A stretch of 64,000 bases of DNA, from positions 84,207 to 148,206 of the forward strand of contig CACHRP010000003.1 in NCBI GenBank assembly GCA_902582315.1. Direction: 5' to 3'. The notes under the pieces are model-generated. The model saw only the letters and a program-made list of their open reading frames with translations. It did no database searches and was not told the DNA's origin. Origin of the DNA: an uncultured Pelagibacteraceae bacterium (GTDB lineage Bacteria > Pseudomonadota > Alphaproteobacteria > Pelagibacterales > Pelagibacteraceae). Positions 49,680 through 59,212 of the stretch are shown here, piece after piece (position 1 is the stretch's first letter; the number at the start of each line of letters is the position of its first letter). The translations under genes and the position numbers were made by a program.

Positions 49680-50207
49680 ATGGATTTAAAAGATTATATT
49701 AGATCAATACCTGATTATCCAAAAAAGGGAATTTTATTTAGAGACATAACAACTCTAATTAAAAATGAAAAAGCATTTGCATATTGTATAGAGCTAATTG
49801 AAGAAAAATCTCAAAAGTTTACTTTTAATAAAATTGCAGCAATAGAATCTAGGGGCTTTGTTTTTGCATCAGCAGTTTCATATTTAGTAAAAAAACCATT
49901 TATAATGTTAAGAAAAAAAAATAAGCTTCCCGCTGAGACTCACTCTGTAGATTTTAAATTAGAGTATGGGGATGCAACCATTGAAGTACACAAAGATTCT
50001 ATGAAAAAAAATGATAAAGTTCTTATAATTGACGATCTTATAGCTACTGGAGGTACTGCTGAAGCTGCAGCTAAACTAGTAGATTTATCTGAGGCTTCTG
50101 TCGCAGGTTTTATTTTTGTTATAAATTTATATGATTTAGGTGGTTGCAACAATTTAATAAAACAAGGTCATTTAGTTGAAAATTTAATAGAATTTCCTGG
50201 TCACTAA
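49680..50207 (+). CDS. apt: Adenine phosphoribosyltransferase
   Basis: IRSIPDYPKKGILFRDITTL, ESRGFVFASAVSY, VLIIDDLIATGGTAEAA. Confidence 0.96.
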   Translation: MDLKDYIRSIPDYPKKGILFRDITTLIKNEKAFAYCIELIEEKSQKFTFNKIAAIESRGFVFASAVSYLVKKPFIMLRKKNKLPAETHSVDFKLEYGDATIEVHKDSMKKNDKVLIIDDLIATGGTAEAAAKLVDLSEASVAGFIFVINLYDLGGCNNLIKQGHLVENLIEFPGH

Positions 50208-50210
50208 AAA

Positions 50211-51104
50211 ATGTTTAAAAAACTATATTATAAAATTTTCAAAAGCGACCAAAAAAATGTTCTCAAACTCCAAAATAAAATAAATTTTTTCAAAGAAAAA
50301 TATGAAGACAAAATAATTGAAATAAATAATATTATAAAAAATAAGACCCAATTAAACTTTTTTCATTCAGGACCACTTGGAGATTTAATTTATTCTCTCC
50401 CGCTAATAAAAAAACTTTCGGAAAGTCATAAATGTAATCTATACGTTAATTTAAATAAAAAATTTACTTATGACTACTATAAACATACTGGAAATGGTTA
50501 TTATATTGATGAAAGGACATTTAAATTTTTATTTCCTCTTCTTAAAACACAAAAATCGTTAAATATTATTAAAAAATACGAAGATGAGAAAATTGATATT
50601 AATTTAGATTTATTTAGAGAAATTCCTATTTCATTTACCTTTAACTCACCAAGATGGTTTTTTGCGATTACAGGAGAACATTTTGATCTAAATAATCCAA
50701 GTTTATTTGTGGATGATCATGCAGAAATTAAAAATAAAATTGTAATACTAAGATCATTTAGATTCAGAAATATTTATATTAACTACGATTTTTTAAAAAA
50801 TTATAATGATTTGCTATATGTGGGCGTTGAGGAGGAATATCAAGATTTAAAAAAAAATATTCCAAATTTAGAAATGTACAACTGCAAAGATTTACTAGAA
50901 ATGGCACAAATCATTAAATCTTCAAAATTTTTCTTAGGCAACATGTCTGTTGGTTATGCATTATCTGAAACTTTAAAAGTTCCAAGACTTCTTGAGGCCT
51001 CTCCTGAGACTCCGTTTGTGCAACCTGTCGGAAATAATGGTTTTGATTTTTTTTTCCAACCGCATTTTGAAAAATTATTTAAATATTTAAATGACAATTT
51101 TTAA
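50211..51104 (+). CDS. Glycosyltransferase family 9-like protein
   Basis: FFHSGPLGDLIYSLPLIKKLSES; LLEMAQIIKSSKFFLGNMSVGYALSETLKVPRLLEASP resembles GT-B heptosyltransferases. Confidence 0.55.
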   Translation: MFKKLYYKIFKSDQKNVLKLQNKINFFKEKYEDKIIEINNIIKNKTQLNFFHSGPLGDLIYSLPLIKKLSESHKCNLYVNLNKKFTYDYYKHTGNGYYIDERTFKFLFPLLKTQKSLNIIKKYEDEKIDINLDLFREIPISFTFNSPRWFFAITGEHFDLNNPSLFVDDHAEIKNKIVILRSFRFRNIYINYDFLKNYNDLLYVGVEEEYQDLKKNIPNLEMYNCKDLLEMAQIIKSSKFFLGNMSVGYALSETLKVPRLLEASPETPFVQPVGNNGFDFFFQPHFEKLFKYLNDNF

Positions 51105-52050
51105 AAATAAGCAAATTGCTTTAATTGTGGGTGGAAGTGGGCAATTTGGTTTTTCACTTAGTAACTTTCTTCTTAAGGAAAATTATGAGGTAAACATCAC
51201 TACAAGAAATAAAGAGAAACACAAAAAAAATTGGACAAAAAAAAATATTTTAGCTCATAATTTAAATATTTATAATCTAAAAAGTATTGATAGATTTATT
51301 AAAAAAATGAAACCAAATTATATTTTTTATTTTGCAGGTCAAAGTTCTCCAGCAAAGTCATTTTATAAAAAAAAAGAAACATATTTAAGCAATGTTGTAG
51401 GTTGTAAAAACTTTTTATCAATATTAAAAAAATATAAAAGCAACTGTAAGTTTGTTAATGCTGCCTCATGTGAAATGTATGGTAAAATGAAAGGGAGAAT
51501 TAAAATTAATTCTCCAAAAAAACCTGTGAGTCCATATGGCTTTTCAAAAGTCAAATCTTTTAATATTACAAAAGAGTATAGAGAGAAATATAAATTAAAA
51601 ACTTATAATGCAATAATTTTTAACTCTGAATCTTTTTTAAGACCAAAACATTATTTAATACCAAAAATATGTATTGCAGCATTAAAAGCAAAAAAATATA
51701 AAACTAAGACAAAATTTGGTGATTTAAATATATCGAGAGAGTGGAATTGGTGTGATGAACAATCAAAATATTTGATTGAATTTATAAAAAATAAACCACA
51801 AGATTTTATTTTATCTAATGGAAAGTCTTTTAGCGCAATACAAATGATAAAGTATGCGTTTGATTACTTAAAACTCGATTACAGAAAATTTGTGTCATCA
51901 AATAGTAAATTTTTTAGAGAAAAAGATGTTAGAAAAAAAATTTCTGATTATAAAAAATGCTTAAAAAGAAATAATATTAAAAGAGTAGATAAAATTTATG
52001 GAAAATTTTTAATAAAAAAAATTATCAAATATTACTCTAAGAAAATATAG
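51091..52050 (+). CDS. NAD-dependent epimerase/dehydratase (GDP-mannose 4,6-dehydratase-like)
   Basis: ALIVGGSGQFGFSLSNFLL, YFAGQSSPAKSF, NAASCEMYG, PYGFSKVKSFNITKEYREKY. Confidence 0.82.
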   Translation: MTIFKNKQIALIVGGSGQFGFSLSNFLLKENYEVNITTRNKEKHKKNWTKKNILAHNLNIYNLKSIDRFIKKMKPNYIFYFAGQSSPAKSFYKKKETYLSNVVGCKNFLSILKKYKSNCKFVNAASCEMYGKMKGRIKINSPKKPVSPYGFSKVKSFNITKEYREKYKLKTYNAIIFNSESFLRPKHYLIPKICIAALKAKKYKTKTKFGDLNISREWNWCDEQSKYLIEFIKNKPQDFILSNGKSFSAIQMIKYAFDYLKLDYRKFVSSNSKFFREKDVRKKISDYKKCLKRNNIKRVDKIYGKFLIKKIIKYYSKKI

Positions 52051-52896
52051 ATGAAGTTAAATTATATAAATGAGAAGTATAATTTCCTGGCCCCAATAAT
52101 AAAAAATAAATTGATAAGACTTGGAAATAAAATGGACGGTGGTTATGTTGTTGATAATGAAATAATTTCTAAATTAGATACATTTATATCTTTTGGTTTG
52201 GGTAATGGTTCTAACACAGATAATATACCCTGGTCTTTTGAGAACGATTTAATAAAAACAAACTCAAATATCGATATAAATATTTACGATCATTCGGTAT
52301 CTTTAAATGATTATTTTTATATTATATTTAAATATTTTAGAAGACTCTTAACTTTTAGAGCAACATTTAAGGAATTTTATAAAAGGGTAAAATATCTTAA
52401 AAATTATGTAAATTTTTTAAGATTAAAAAATGTAAAATTTTTTAAAGAAAAAGTAGTTGGTAAATTAAGTAAAAAAAGTAAAGAAGCAGATATAAAAAAA
52501 ATTTTTACAAGATTAAGTGATAAAAATAGAGTAATAGGTCTTAAATCAGATATTGAGGGTTCAGAGTATGATATTATTGGAGATTTACTAGAATATAGCA
52601 AAACAATAAAAATTATGATTATTGAATTTCATTGGACAGATAAAAAAAATATTTTATTTGTAGATTTAGTTAAAAAAATAAAAAAAAAATATCATATAAT
52701 TCATATTCACGGAAACAATTATAGATCAGTTAACAGTGATGGATTGCCGATAGTTTTGGAAATAACTTTTTTAAATAAGGATGAATTTGATAAGGATGAT
52801 AAATTAAAATATAATTATAATTTTCCCATAAATAATCTTGATTATCCCTGTGATCCAACAAATAAAGATATAAGTATTTCTTTTAGGGAATTTTAA
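52051..52896 (+). CDS. FkbM-like methyltransferase
   Basis: DGGYVVDNEIISKLDTFISFGLGNGSNT and GLKSDIEGSEYDIIGDL motifs. Confidence 0.65.
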   Translation: MKLNYINEKYNFLAPIIKNKLIRLGNKMDGGYVVDNEIISKLDTFISFGLGNGSNTDNIPWSFENDLIKTNSNIDINIYDHSVSLNDYFYIIFKYFRRLLTFRATFKEFYKRVKYLKNYVNFLRLKNVKFFKEKVVGKLSKKSKEADIKKIFTRLSDKNRVIGLKSDIEGSEYDIIGDLLEYSKTIKIMIIEFHWTDKKNILFVDLVKKIKKKYHIIHIHGNNYRSVNSDGLPIVLEITFLNKDEFDKDDKLKYNYNFPINNLDYPCDPTNKDISISFREF

Positions 52897-53738
52897 ATCC
52901 TAAACCAAGATTTTTTTCCCATAATCGAATTAAAAATACCCTTTATTCTCATTTCATAAACTTTACGTTTATTTTTTTTCATAATTAATAAATAAATTAA
53001 ATATTTAATTACAGCACTTATAAAATTCAAAGATATATTTTTTAAAGCGATCAAATACCCATAATGTTTTTTATTGAAATAAAACTTAGACCACATCCAA
53101 TGCCAATTTCTTAATTGTTCAATTTTATCTGTTTTTCCGATGCCACCAGAGTGGTCAATTAATGCTTTTGTTATTACAAAAATTTTTTCACCTTTTTTCT
53201 TTGTTCTTAAACACAAGTCGTCATTTTCAAGGTATAAAAAGAAATTTTCATCAAAATAAATATTATCTTGATATTTTGATTTATTTATTAACATTGAAAA
53301 ACCGTCTATAGTATCAACTGATATAAAGTCATTATAATTAAAATTCTGTTTTTTTGGTTCAATTTTAAAATTTGGATAGTCTTTGTTACTATTTAGTGGG
53401 GTTGCTATTGCAAAGTCATCTATTTTTTTTAAATATTTTAATAAAACATCAATTGTGTCTTTTTTAAACCTAACATCTGGATTTAATACATAAGCATATT
53501 TTGTCTTACTTTTTTCAATACCTATATTGTTTGACCCACCCATACCAAGGTTTTCTGAAATAACAACCTCAATATTGTCATAATTATGCTCTAATGATTT
53601 TTTTAGTTTTAAATTTTGTGAATTTTCGACAATTATTTTTTTTGAATTTTTGGGAAGCGAGTTTAAACAATTTTTAATAACTTGTTCGCTTTGATGTGTA
53701 ACTATAACAAAAGTAATTTCATCAATGTTGATATTCAT
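52893..53738 (-). CDS. Glycosyltransferase family 2 (rhamnosyltransferase-like)
   Basis: TFVIVTHQSEQVIKNCLNSLPK, NLGMGGSNNIGIEKSKTKYAYVLNPDVRF, FFLYLENDDLCLRTKKKG. Confidence 0.9.
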   Translation of the reverse strand: MNINIDEITFVIVTHQSEQVIKNCLNSLPKNSKKIIVENSQNLKLKKSLEHNYDNIEVVISENLGMGGSNNIGIEKSKTKYAYVLNPDVRFKKDTIDVLLKYLKKIDDFAIATPLNSNKDYPNFKIEPKKQNFNYNDFISVDTIDGFSMLINKSKYQDNIYFDENFFLYLENDDLCLRTKKKGEKIFVITKALIDHSGGIGKTDKIEQLRNWHWMWSKFYFNKKHYGYLIALKNISLNFISAVIKYLIYLLIMKKNKRKVYEMRIKGIFNSIMGKKSWFRI

Positions 53739-53785
53739 GAATAATTAAAACTATACTTAAATAAGTAATTATTGTAAAAAAAAAT

Positions 53786-54811
53786 ATGAAGAAAGTTGTA
53801 GTTACTGGTGGTTTAGGCTTTATAGGTAGTAATTTAATTAAAATTCTTCTCAAAAAAAAATATTTTGTCATTAACATAGATAAGGTAACATATTCCTCAA
53901 ACTTTTATAATGTAAAAAACTTTTTAAAACATAAAAATTATAAATTTTTCAGATCAGATATAAATAATAAAAAAAAAATTTTAGAAATTCTCAAAAGATA
54001 TAAACCTAAGGCTATATTCAATCTTGCGGCAGAGACTCATGTTGACAGATCAATAGATGGTCCTGAAAGTTTTATAAAAAGCAATATTTTAGGTGTTTTT
54101 AATTTATTACAGGTTTTTAGGAAATATCATAAGAATAATAAAAATTCCTTATTAATACATATTTCAACAGATGAAGTTTATGGAGATGTCCTGTCCGGTA
54201 GATCAAAAGAAGAGGATGCATATAAGCCAAGTTCTCCGTATGCTGCTTCTAAAGCATCTTCTGACCATTTGGTTTATTCGTATATAAGAACATTCAAAAT
54301 TCCAGCAATAGTTACTAATTGTTCTAATAATTATGGACCAAGACAGCACCCAGAAAAACTAATTCCAAAATTAATTTATAATATTTTAAATAATAAAAAC
54401 CTACCAATTTATGGCAAAGGTACAAATTCAAGAGAATGGATATTTGTTGATGATCACTGTGAAGCTTTAATTAGAATATTGGAGAAAGGTAAAGCTGGAA
54501 ATTTTTACAATATTGGATCAAATTTAAACCTAAACAATATAAAAATTTGTAAAAGACTTATAAAAATTGGAAAAAATAAAATTAAAACAGGAAAAAATGT
54601 AAAAATTAAATTTGTAAAAGATAGACCAGGTCATGATCTAAGATATGCTCTTAATAGTAATAAATTAATATATAATATAAAGTGGAAACCAAAAACAAAT
54701 ATTGTAAACGGATTAAAAAAAACGTTTGATTGGTATTTAAAAAATCCTGGATATTTTTCAAATATTAAAAAAAAGGATATAACTAAAAGATTGGGAAATA
54801 AATTTAAATGA
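53786..54811 (+). CDS. rfbB: dTDP-glucose 4,6-dehydratase
   Basis: VTGGLGFIGSNLIKILL, AAETHVDRSIDGPESFIKSNILG, ISTDEVYGDV, PYAASKASSDHLV. Confidence 0.95.
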   Translation: MKKVVVTGGLGFIGSNLIKILLKKKYFVINIDKVTYSSNFYNVKNFLKHKNYKFFRSDINNKKKILEILKRYKPKAIFNLAAETHVDRSIDGPESFIKSNILGVFNLLQVFRKYHKNNKNSLLIHISTDEVYGDVLSGRSKEEDAYKPSSPYAASKASSDHLVYSYIRTFKIPAIVTNCSNNYGPRQHPEKLIPKLIYNILNNKNLPIYGKGTNSREWIFVDDHCEALIRILEKGKAGNFYNIGSNLNLNNIKICKRLIKIGKNKIKTGKNVKIKFVKDRPGHDLRYALNSNKLIYNIKWKPKTNIVNGLKKTFDWYLKNPGYFSNIKKKDITKRLGNKFK

Positions 54812-55671
54812 TAAAAAAAGGAATTATATTGTCTGGTGGAATGGGTACAAGAATGAGTCCACTTACTAAAGCAGTAAATAAACAATTGCTCCCAATTTAC
54901 GATAAGCCTTTAATTTTTTATCCGCTCTCAATTTTAATGTTAGCAAAAATAAAGGATATATTAATAATAGTTAATAAAGGACAACTCTCTCAATACAAAA
55001 AAATAATTCCTAATGGTAATAACTTTGGAGTAAATATTACTTATAAAGAACAATCTTCTCCTAGAGGTTTACCAGATGCTTTCATATTAGGTGAAAAATT
55101 TATTGGTAAAGATAATGTAGCACTAATTCTAGGAGATAATTTTTTTTATGGTCAAAATTTAACTAAACAATTATTAAATTCTGTAAAATTAAAAAAAGGT
55201 GCAAAAATAATTTTACATAAAGTAAATAAACCAGAGCTTTATGGGGTTGCTAAAATAGATAAAAGAAATAGAGTTATCAATATAAAAGAAAAACCAAAAA
55301 AATTTTTATCGGACCTCGCAATAACTGGTCTTTATTTTTTTGATAATAATGTTGTAAATTATGCAAAAAAACTAAAACCATCAAAAAGAAAAGAATTAGA
55401 AATTGTTGATTTAATAAACAAATATAAAAAAAACAACAAATTAACAGCCGATTTAATCGGTAGAGGTGGAGCTTGGCTTGACTCGGGCTCAATAGAAGAC
55501 TTTTACAAAACAAGCTCTTTTGTGTCAGCAATAGAAAATAGACAAGGTTTTAAGATTGCATGTTTAGAAGAGATAGCGCTGAATTATGGTTGGATTAAAA
55601 AGTCTAAATTAAGTGATGCAATAAAATTTTATGGTAATTGTGAATACTCAAATTATTTAAAAAAACTATAA
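54808..55671 (+). CDS. rfbA: Glucose-1-phosphate thymidylyltransferase
   Basis: GIILSGGMGTRMSPLTKAVNKQLLPIYDKPLIFYPLS, LILGDNFFYG, WLDSGSIEDFYKTSSFV. Confidence 0.96.
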   Translation: MIKKGIILSGGMGTRMSPLTKAVNKQLLPIYDKPLIFYPLSILMLAKIKDILIIVNKGQLSQYKKIIPNGNNFGVNITYKEQSSPRGLPDAFILGEKFIGKDNVALILGDNFFYGQNLTKQLLNSVKLKKGAKIILHKVNKPELYGVAKIDKRNRVINIKEKPKKFLSDLAITGLYFFDNNVVNYAKKLKPSKRKELEIVDLINKYKKNNKLTADLIGRGGAWLDSGSIEDFYKTSSFVSAIENRQGFKIACLEEIALNYGWIKKSKLSDAIKFYGNCEYSNYLKKL

Positions 55672-56517
55672 ATTTTTAATTAAATTAACTAAGTTAGTAT
55701 TATTCTTTAGATCGTATTGTTTTAAACAATGGTAGGTCAAATCTGGACTACCATAGATATACGAATATATTGACAATTTTAATATTTGATGATCATCCAA
55801 ATTTGGAATTGTCTCAATATTTCTTAAATACATTGCATCAGACCACATATGTTGAGTGGAAAAGTTAGGATTATTATTAAGCACTGTTGGTTTCAATGTT
55901 CTTCCCTGTAAACTTAAAAATTTATGAAAGTTTATATTATTTTTTTTTAAAAAAGCGCTGACATCTCCAAATAAAGGTTGGTTTTTATAAAGTTGTATAA
56001 ACTCAACCTCAGTAATTATTGCTAAAACTTTTTTTAAACAACTCAATCCACCTTGAAATACATCTAATTCAGCTCCTTGAATATCTATTTTGATGAAATC
56101 TATAAATTTAATTTTTTGCTCTTTGATAAAAAAATCTAAACTAACTGTTTCAATCTCCTCGGTTTTTTTCAGATACGCAAATTCAAGGTTATTGTATAAT
56201 TTTATTAATTTTTCATTAGGCTCATATAATGATGTGCACATTGGATGATTGGTAATGTGAATTTTTTTTTTCTCTTCTTTTTTACCTAATGCAAAAGGAA
56301 AAAAATTAATCCCTTTTGGTGAATTTTGGTTTAATTTTTCACATTCATCTTTATCTAGGTCAAACGCAGAAATTTTAGAATTTGGAAAAAAATTAATTAT
56401 CTCATGAAAGGGTTCTTTAGAGCCTTCATATGGATGAGCACCTATTTCTAACATTTGAAATTCGATAGAGTCATCAAATTTTGCCAAGGACTCTAAAAAC
56501 TTTAAAATTTTGCTCAT
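55666..56517 (-). CDS. FkbM family methyltransferase
   Basis: QMLEIGAHPYEGSKEPFHEIINFFPNSKISAFDLDKDECEKLN; FIDFIKIDIQGAELDVFQGG. Confidence 0.8.
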   Translation of the reverse strand: MSKILKFLESLAKFDDSIEFQMLEIGAHPYEGSKEPFHEIINFFPNSKISAFDLDKDECEKLNQNSPKGINFFPFALGKKEEKKKIHITNHPMCTSLYEPNEKLIKLYNNLEFAYLKKTEEIETVSLDFFIKEQKIKFIDFIKIDIQGAELDVFQGGLSCLKKVLAIITEVEFIQLYKNQPLFGDVSAFLKKNNINFHKFLSLQGRTLKPTVLNNNPNFSTQHMWSDAMYLRNIETIPNLDDHQILKLSIYSYIYGSPDLTYHCLKQYDLKNNTNLVNLIKNL

Positions 56518-56524
56518 GTAAAAT

Positions 56525-56601
56525 TGGTAGCGGGAAGTGGGATCGAACCACTGACCTCGGGCTTATGAGTCCCGCGCTCTAACCAACTGAGCTACCCCGC
56601 C
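56525..56601 (-). tRNA. tRNA with CAU anticodon, probably elongator tRNA-Met
   Basis: Minus strand GGCGGGGTAGCTCAGTTGGTTAGAGCGCGGGACTCATAAGCCCGAGGTCAGTGGTTCGATCCCACTTCCCGCTACCA: D, anticodon and T arms fold; anticodon loop CTCATAA; CCA encoded. Confidence 0.96.
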
Positions 56602-56730
56602 ATTAAATTCTCGTTGATGTATACTACTTATTTTTTTTCTTTCAAACAAGAAATTAAGAGATTGGTGTAAAAAAGTTTTTTTGAGTCACATAATTGGACC
56701 AAAAAAAAGAGAGTAACTAATAAAAAAATT

Positions 56731-58155
56731 CTAAAATTTATAATTTAGTGATGCACCTAAAGACTTTGCGTCGTAAAACATGTCATGATCTAAATAAGAT
56801 ACACTTAAATCAAAATTATCATAGCTAGTACTTATACCTATTCCATAATAAGGATCCATTCCAGTATGATCTACAACACTGGTACTTGAGCCTGCTGTTA
56901 CAGTAGCTTCTGATTGATCCCATCTGTGATAACCAACATTTAAATTCAAAGCCAAGTCTAGACCATTTACTGAATACTCATACTTAGGTTTAATACCAAA
57001 TGCTGTTGAATAACTCTCAATAACAACTTGAATGCCATCCGAGCCACAAGTTAATGTGTCACCTGGATCGTTTGCACCATTATTGTATCTTCCATCAGTT
57101 TTTATTGTATCACCGTTATTGCAACTCAATTGTGATTGATTAAATTGATTAAAAGCAAACTCTAAGTCTATAAAATCCGTTAAACCTGTCCCACTTACTA
57201 AACTATAACCATAACCAACCTCTTCATCAATTTTTGCTGTACCTGTTGGTGCATATAAGCCAAGTTCGACCTCAGACTTGAGCAATTGTATTCCAAAATA
57301 ATAATTATCATCGTTTAAGAAAGTTTTATAATTTGAAACATCTGAAGTATTACTAGTATAAAATGCAGTTTTAAATCTTACACCAATTTCTTTTGTTGTA
57401 TTTGATGGTTCTTGTGAACTATTTGTAACAGTAGATTCTTCTATACTCATAAACTCATAATAAGGTTCAATTACATAATTAGAAATATTTGCTGCATAGG
57501 ACACTTTCCATATATAACCATCGTCATTTGTAAATTCTAAATCTTTATTTGCACCACCTAAATATCCGAGGTATGAATTATTTTGTCCTGCAATAACTTG
57601 ATCAAATTCTATTTTTAAAATTCCATCAACACTTAATTCTGGTATTGGTGCTTTTAATTCCGCTATAATAGGAATGTATGTATAATCTTGTTCTCTGTCA
57701 TATCCTTTACCACCAGTAGTACTTACTCTGTTTTGCCAATAGTGATATAAATATCTATAACCTAAACCAGATTTTAACATTAATTTATCTGAAATATTAA
57801 ATCCGTATAGAAGTCTAGAATTAAAAATATCAACGTCTATGTCTTTCATTGTTCCTGTCGTATTACTCCAGTAAGATTGATTCATAAACTGATAGCTGTT
57901 ATCAAATTCGAATTCTGTAAAATATCCATTATTTAAAAAACTATTCTTATAATTGTAGATGAAGCCTAAATTTTCAAATTTATTACTCTCAGCTTGCGAG
58001 CCACCTCTTAAATGCATAAATTGTGTTTCTTCATATTCATAGCTTCCTAATATGCTAAAACCATACTCATGTTGAGATCCAGTTTTTTCATTTGCGGTGA
58101 GAGCACCAAAACTCGCAAAAAAACTTATTAATGTAAAAATGAATATTTTTTTCAT
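56731..58155 (-). CDS. Putative outer-membrane beta-barrel protein
   Basis: Signal peptide MKKIFIFTLISFFASFGALTANE, alternating polar/aromatic strands, C-terminal aromatic residue (LNYKF). Track ORF starts at 58170. Confidence 0.7.
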   Translation of the reverse strand: MKKIFIFTLISFFASFGALTANEKTGSQHEYGFSILGSYEYEETQFMHLRGGSQAESNKFENLGFIYNYKNSFLNNGYFTEFEFDNSYQFMNQSYWSNTTGTMKDIDVDIFNSRLLYGFNISDKLMLKSGLGYRYLYHYWQNRVSTTGGKGYDREQDYTYIPIIAELKAPIPELSVDGILKIEFDQVIAGQNNSYLGYLGGANKDLEFTNDDGYIWKVSYAANISNYVIEPYYEFMSIEESTVTNSSQEPSNTTKEIGVRFKTAFYTSNTSDVSNYKTFLNDDNYYFGIQLLKSEVELGLYAPTGTAKIDEEVGYGYSLVSGTGLTDFIDLEFAFNQFNQSQLSCNNGDTIKTDGRYNNGANDPGDTLTCGSDGIQVVIESYSTAFGIKPKYEYSVNGLDLALNLNVGYHRWDQSEATVTAGSSTSVVDHTGMDPYYGIGISTSYDNFDLSVSYLDHDMFYDAKSLGASLNYKF

Positions 58156-58312
58156 AACCCCTCGTATCATGGTATTTCGAAAAGGTATATTAAAAATTAC
58201 TAAAAACTATTAAATAGGAAATTATAGTGTTTTTTATGTTAAATTTAGACATTTTTTATCTTCATCCGATAATAAAATATTAATAGAATTCATTGAGAAT
58301 CTTAATTCTGAT

Positions 58313-59155
58313 TTATTTTTTTAATTTTATATTTCCAAGATAAAATAAAAGAAAACAGTATTGCAAAAGTGCATATATAGTTATTGGAACTAGATATTGA
58401 ATTTCAGAAAAAATTAATGCACCAACTACAAACCCCATTGCTCCATTTTGTAATAATGCCTCAATTCTGATTGCTCTTTTTGATGGAATATCATCGATAA
58501 ATATTTGAGTTATTAAAAAGGAAGATGCAAAAACCATTACTAAAATTAAACTCATAATTACTCCGACATCATCAAAATAATTAACCAAGTTATCTTTCTC
58601 TGTATAAATAGCTATAAATACAATAATTAAAAAAATAACAAATGCTAATCTATCAAGAGTAAAAGTTAAATTTTTAAAAAAATTAGAAAATTTTTCTCTA
58701 CAATATATTCCTATAAAAACGGGCATTGTAATAAATAAAAATGTTTTAATTGAAAATGTAAATAATTGTAAATTAAAATTTTGATTATATAAAAAATTTG
58801 AAAATAAATTTAAATATATTGGAACTGTGATAAAAGAAAATAAAGCACATATTGAAGTTAAACATATAGATAAAGGTACATTGCCATCAGCAATTCTTGT
58901 AGCGTAGTTGGACATTGCTGCTGAAGGCATAATTAATAAAAGAAACACTCCAATTTGAAATTCTTTATCCATAGGTAATAAACTAATAACTATTAAGCCG
59001 ATAATTGGGAGGATAGCTATTTGGCAAATCACTCCTACGATAAAATTTTTTGGATTTTTGAATACTCTTAGGAATCTTTTAATACTTAAATTTAAGCCAA
59101 GCGCAAACATAATAAAAAAAACACCAAAAGGTCCTACTAATTTGACAAATTCCAT
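58313..59155 (-). CDS. Bile acid:sodium symporter (BASS) family transporter
   Basis: FGVFFIMFALGLNLSIKRFLRVFKNPKNFIVGVICQIAILPIIGL; multi-TM. Confidence 0.82.
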   Translation of the reverse strand: MEFVKLVGPFGVFFIMFALGLNLSIKRFLRVFKNPKNFIVGVICQIAILPIIGLIVISLLPMDKEFQIGVFLLLIMPSAAMSNYATRIADGNVPLSICLTSICALFSFITVPIYLNLFSNFLYNQNFNLQLFTFSIKTFLFITMPVFIGIYCREKFSNFFKNLTFTLDRLAFVIFLIIVFIAIYTEKDNLVNYFDDVGVIMSLILVMVFASSFLITQIFIDDIPSKRAIRIEALLQNGAMGFVVGALIFSEIQYLVPITIYALLQYCFLLFYLGNIKLKK

Positions 59156-59212
59156 AAAATTAATTTACATCTTTTATTTTTATTATTAAGTTAATTATTT
59201 ATTAAAATTAAA

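Noticed and set aside
58240-58312. Possible terminator repeat AGAATT...AATTCT downstream of the BASS gene
   Set aside because: Stem only 6 bp with a long loop and no T-run; expected by chance in AT-rich DNA.
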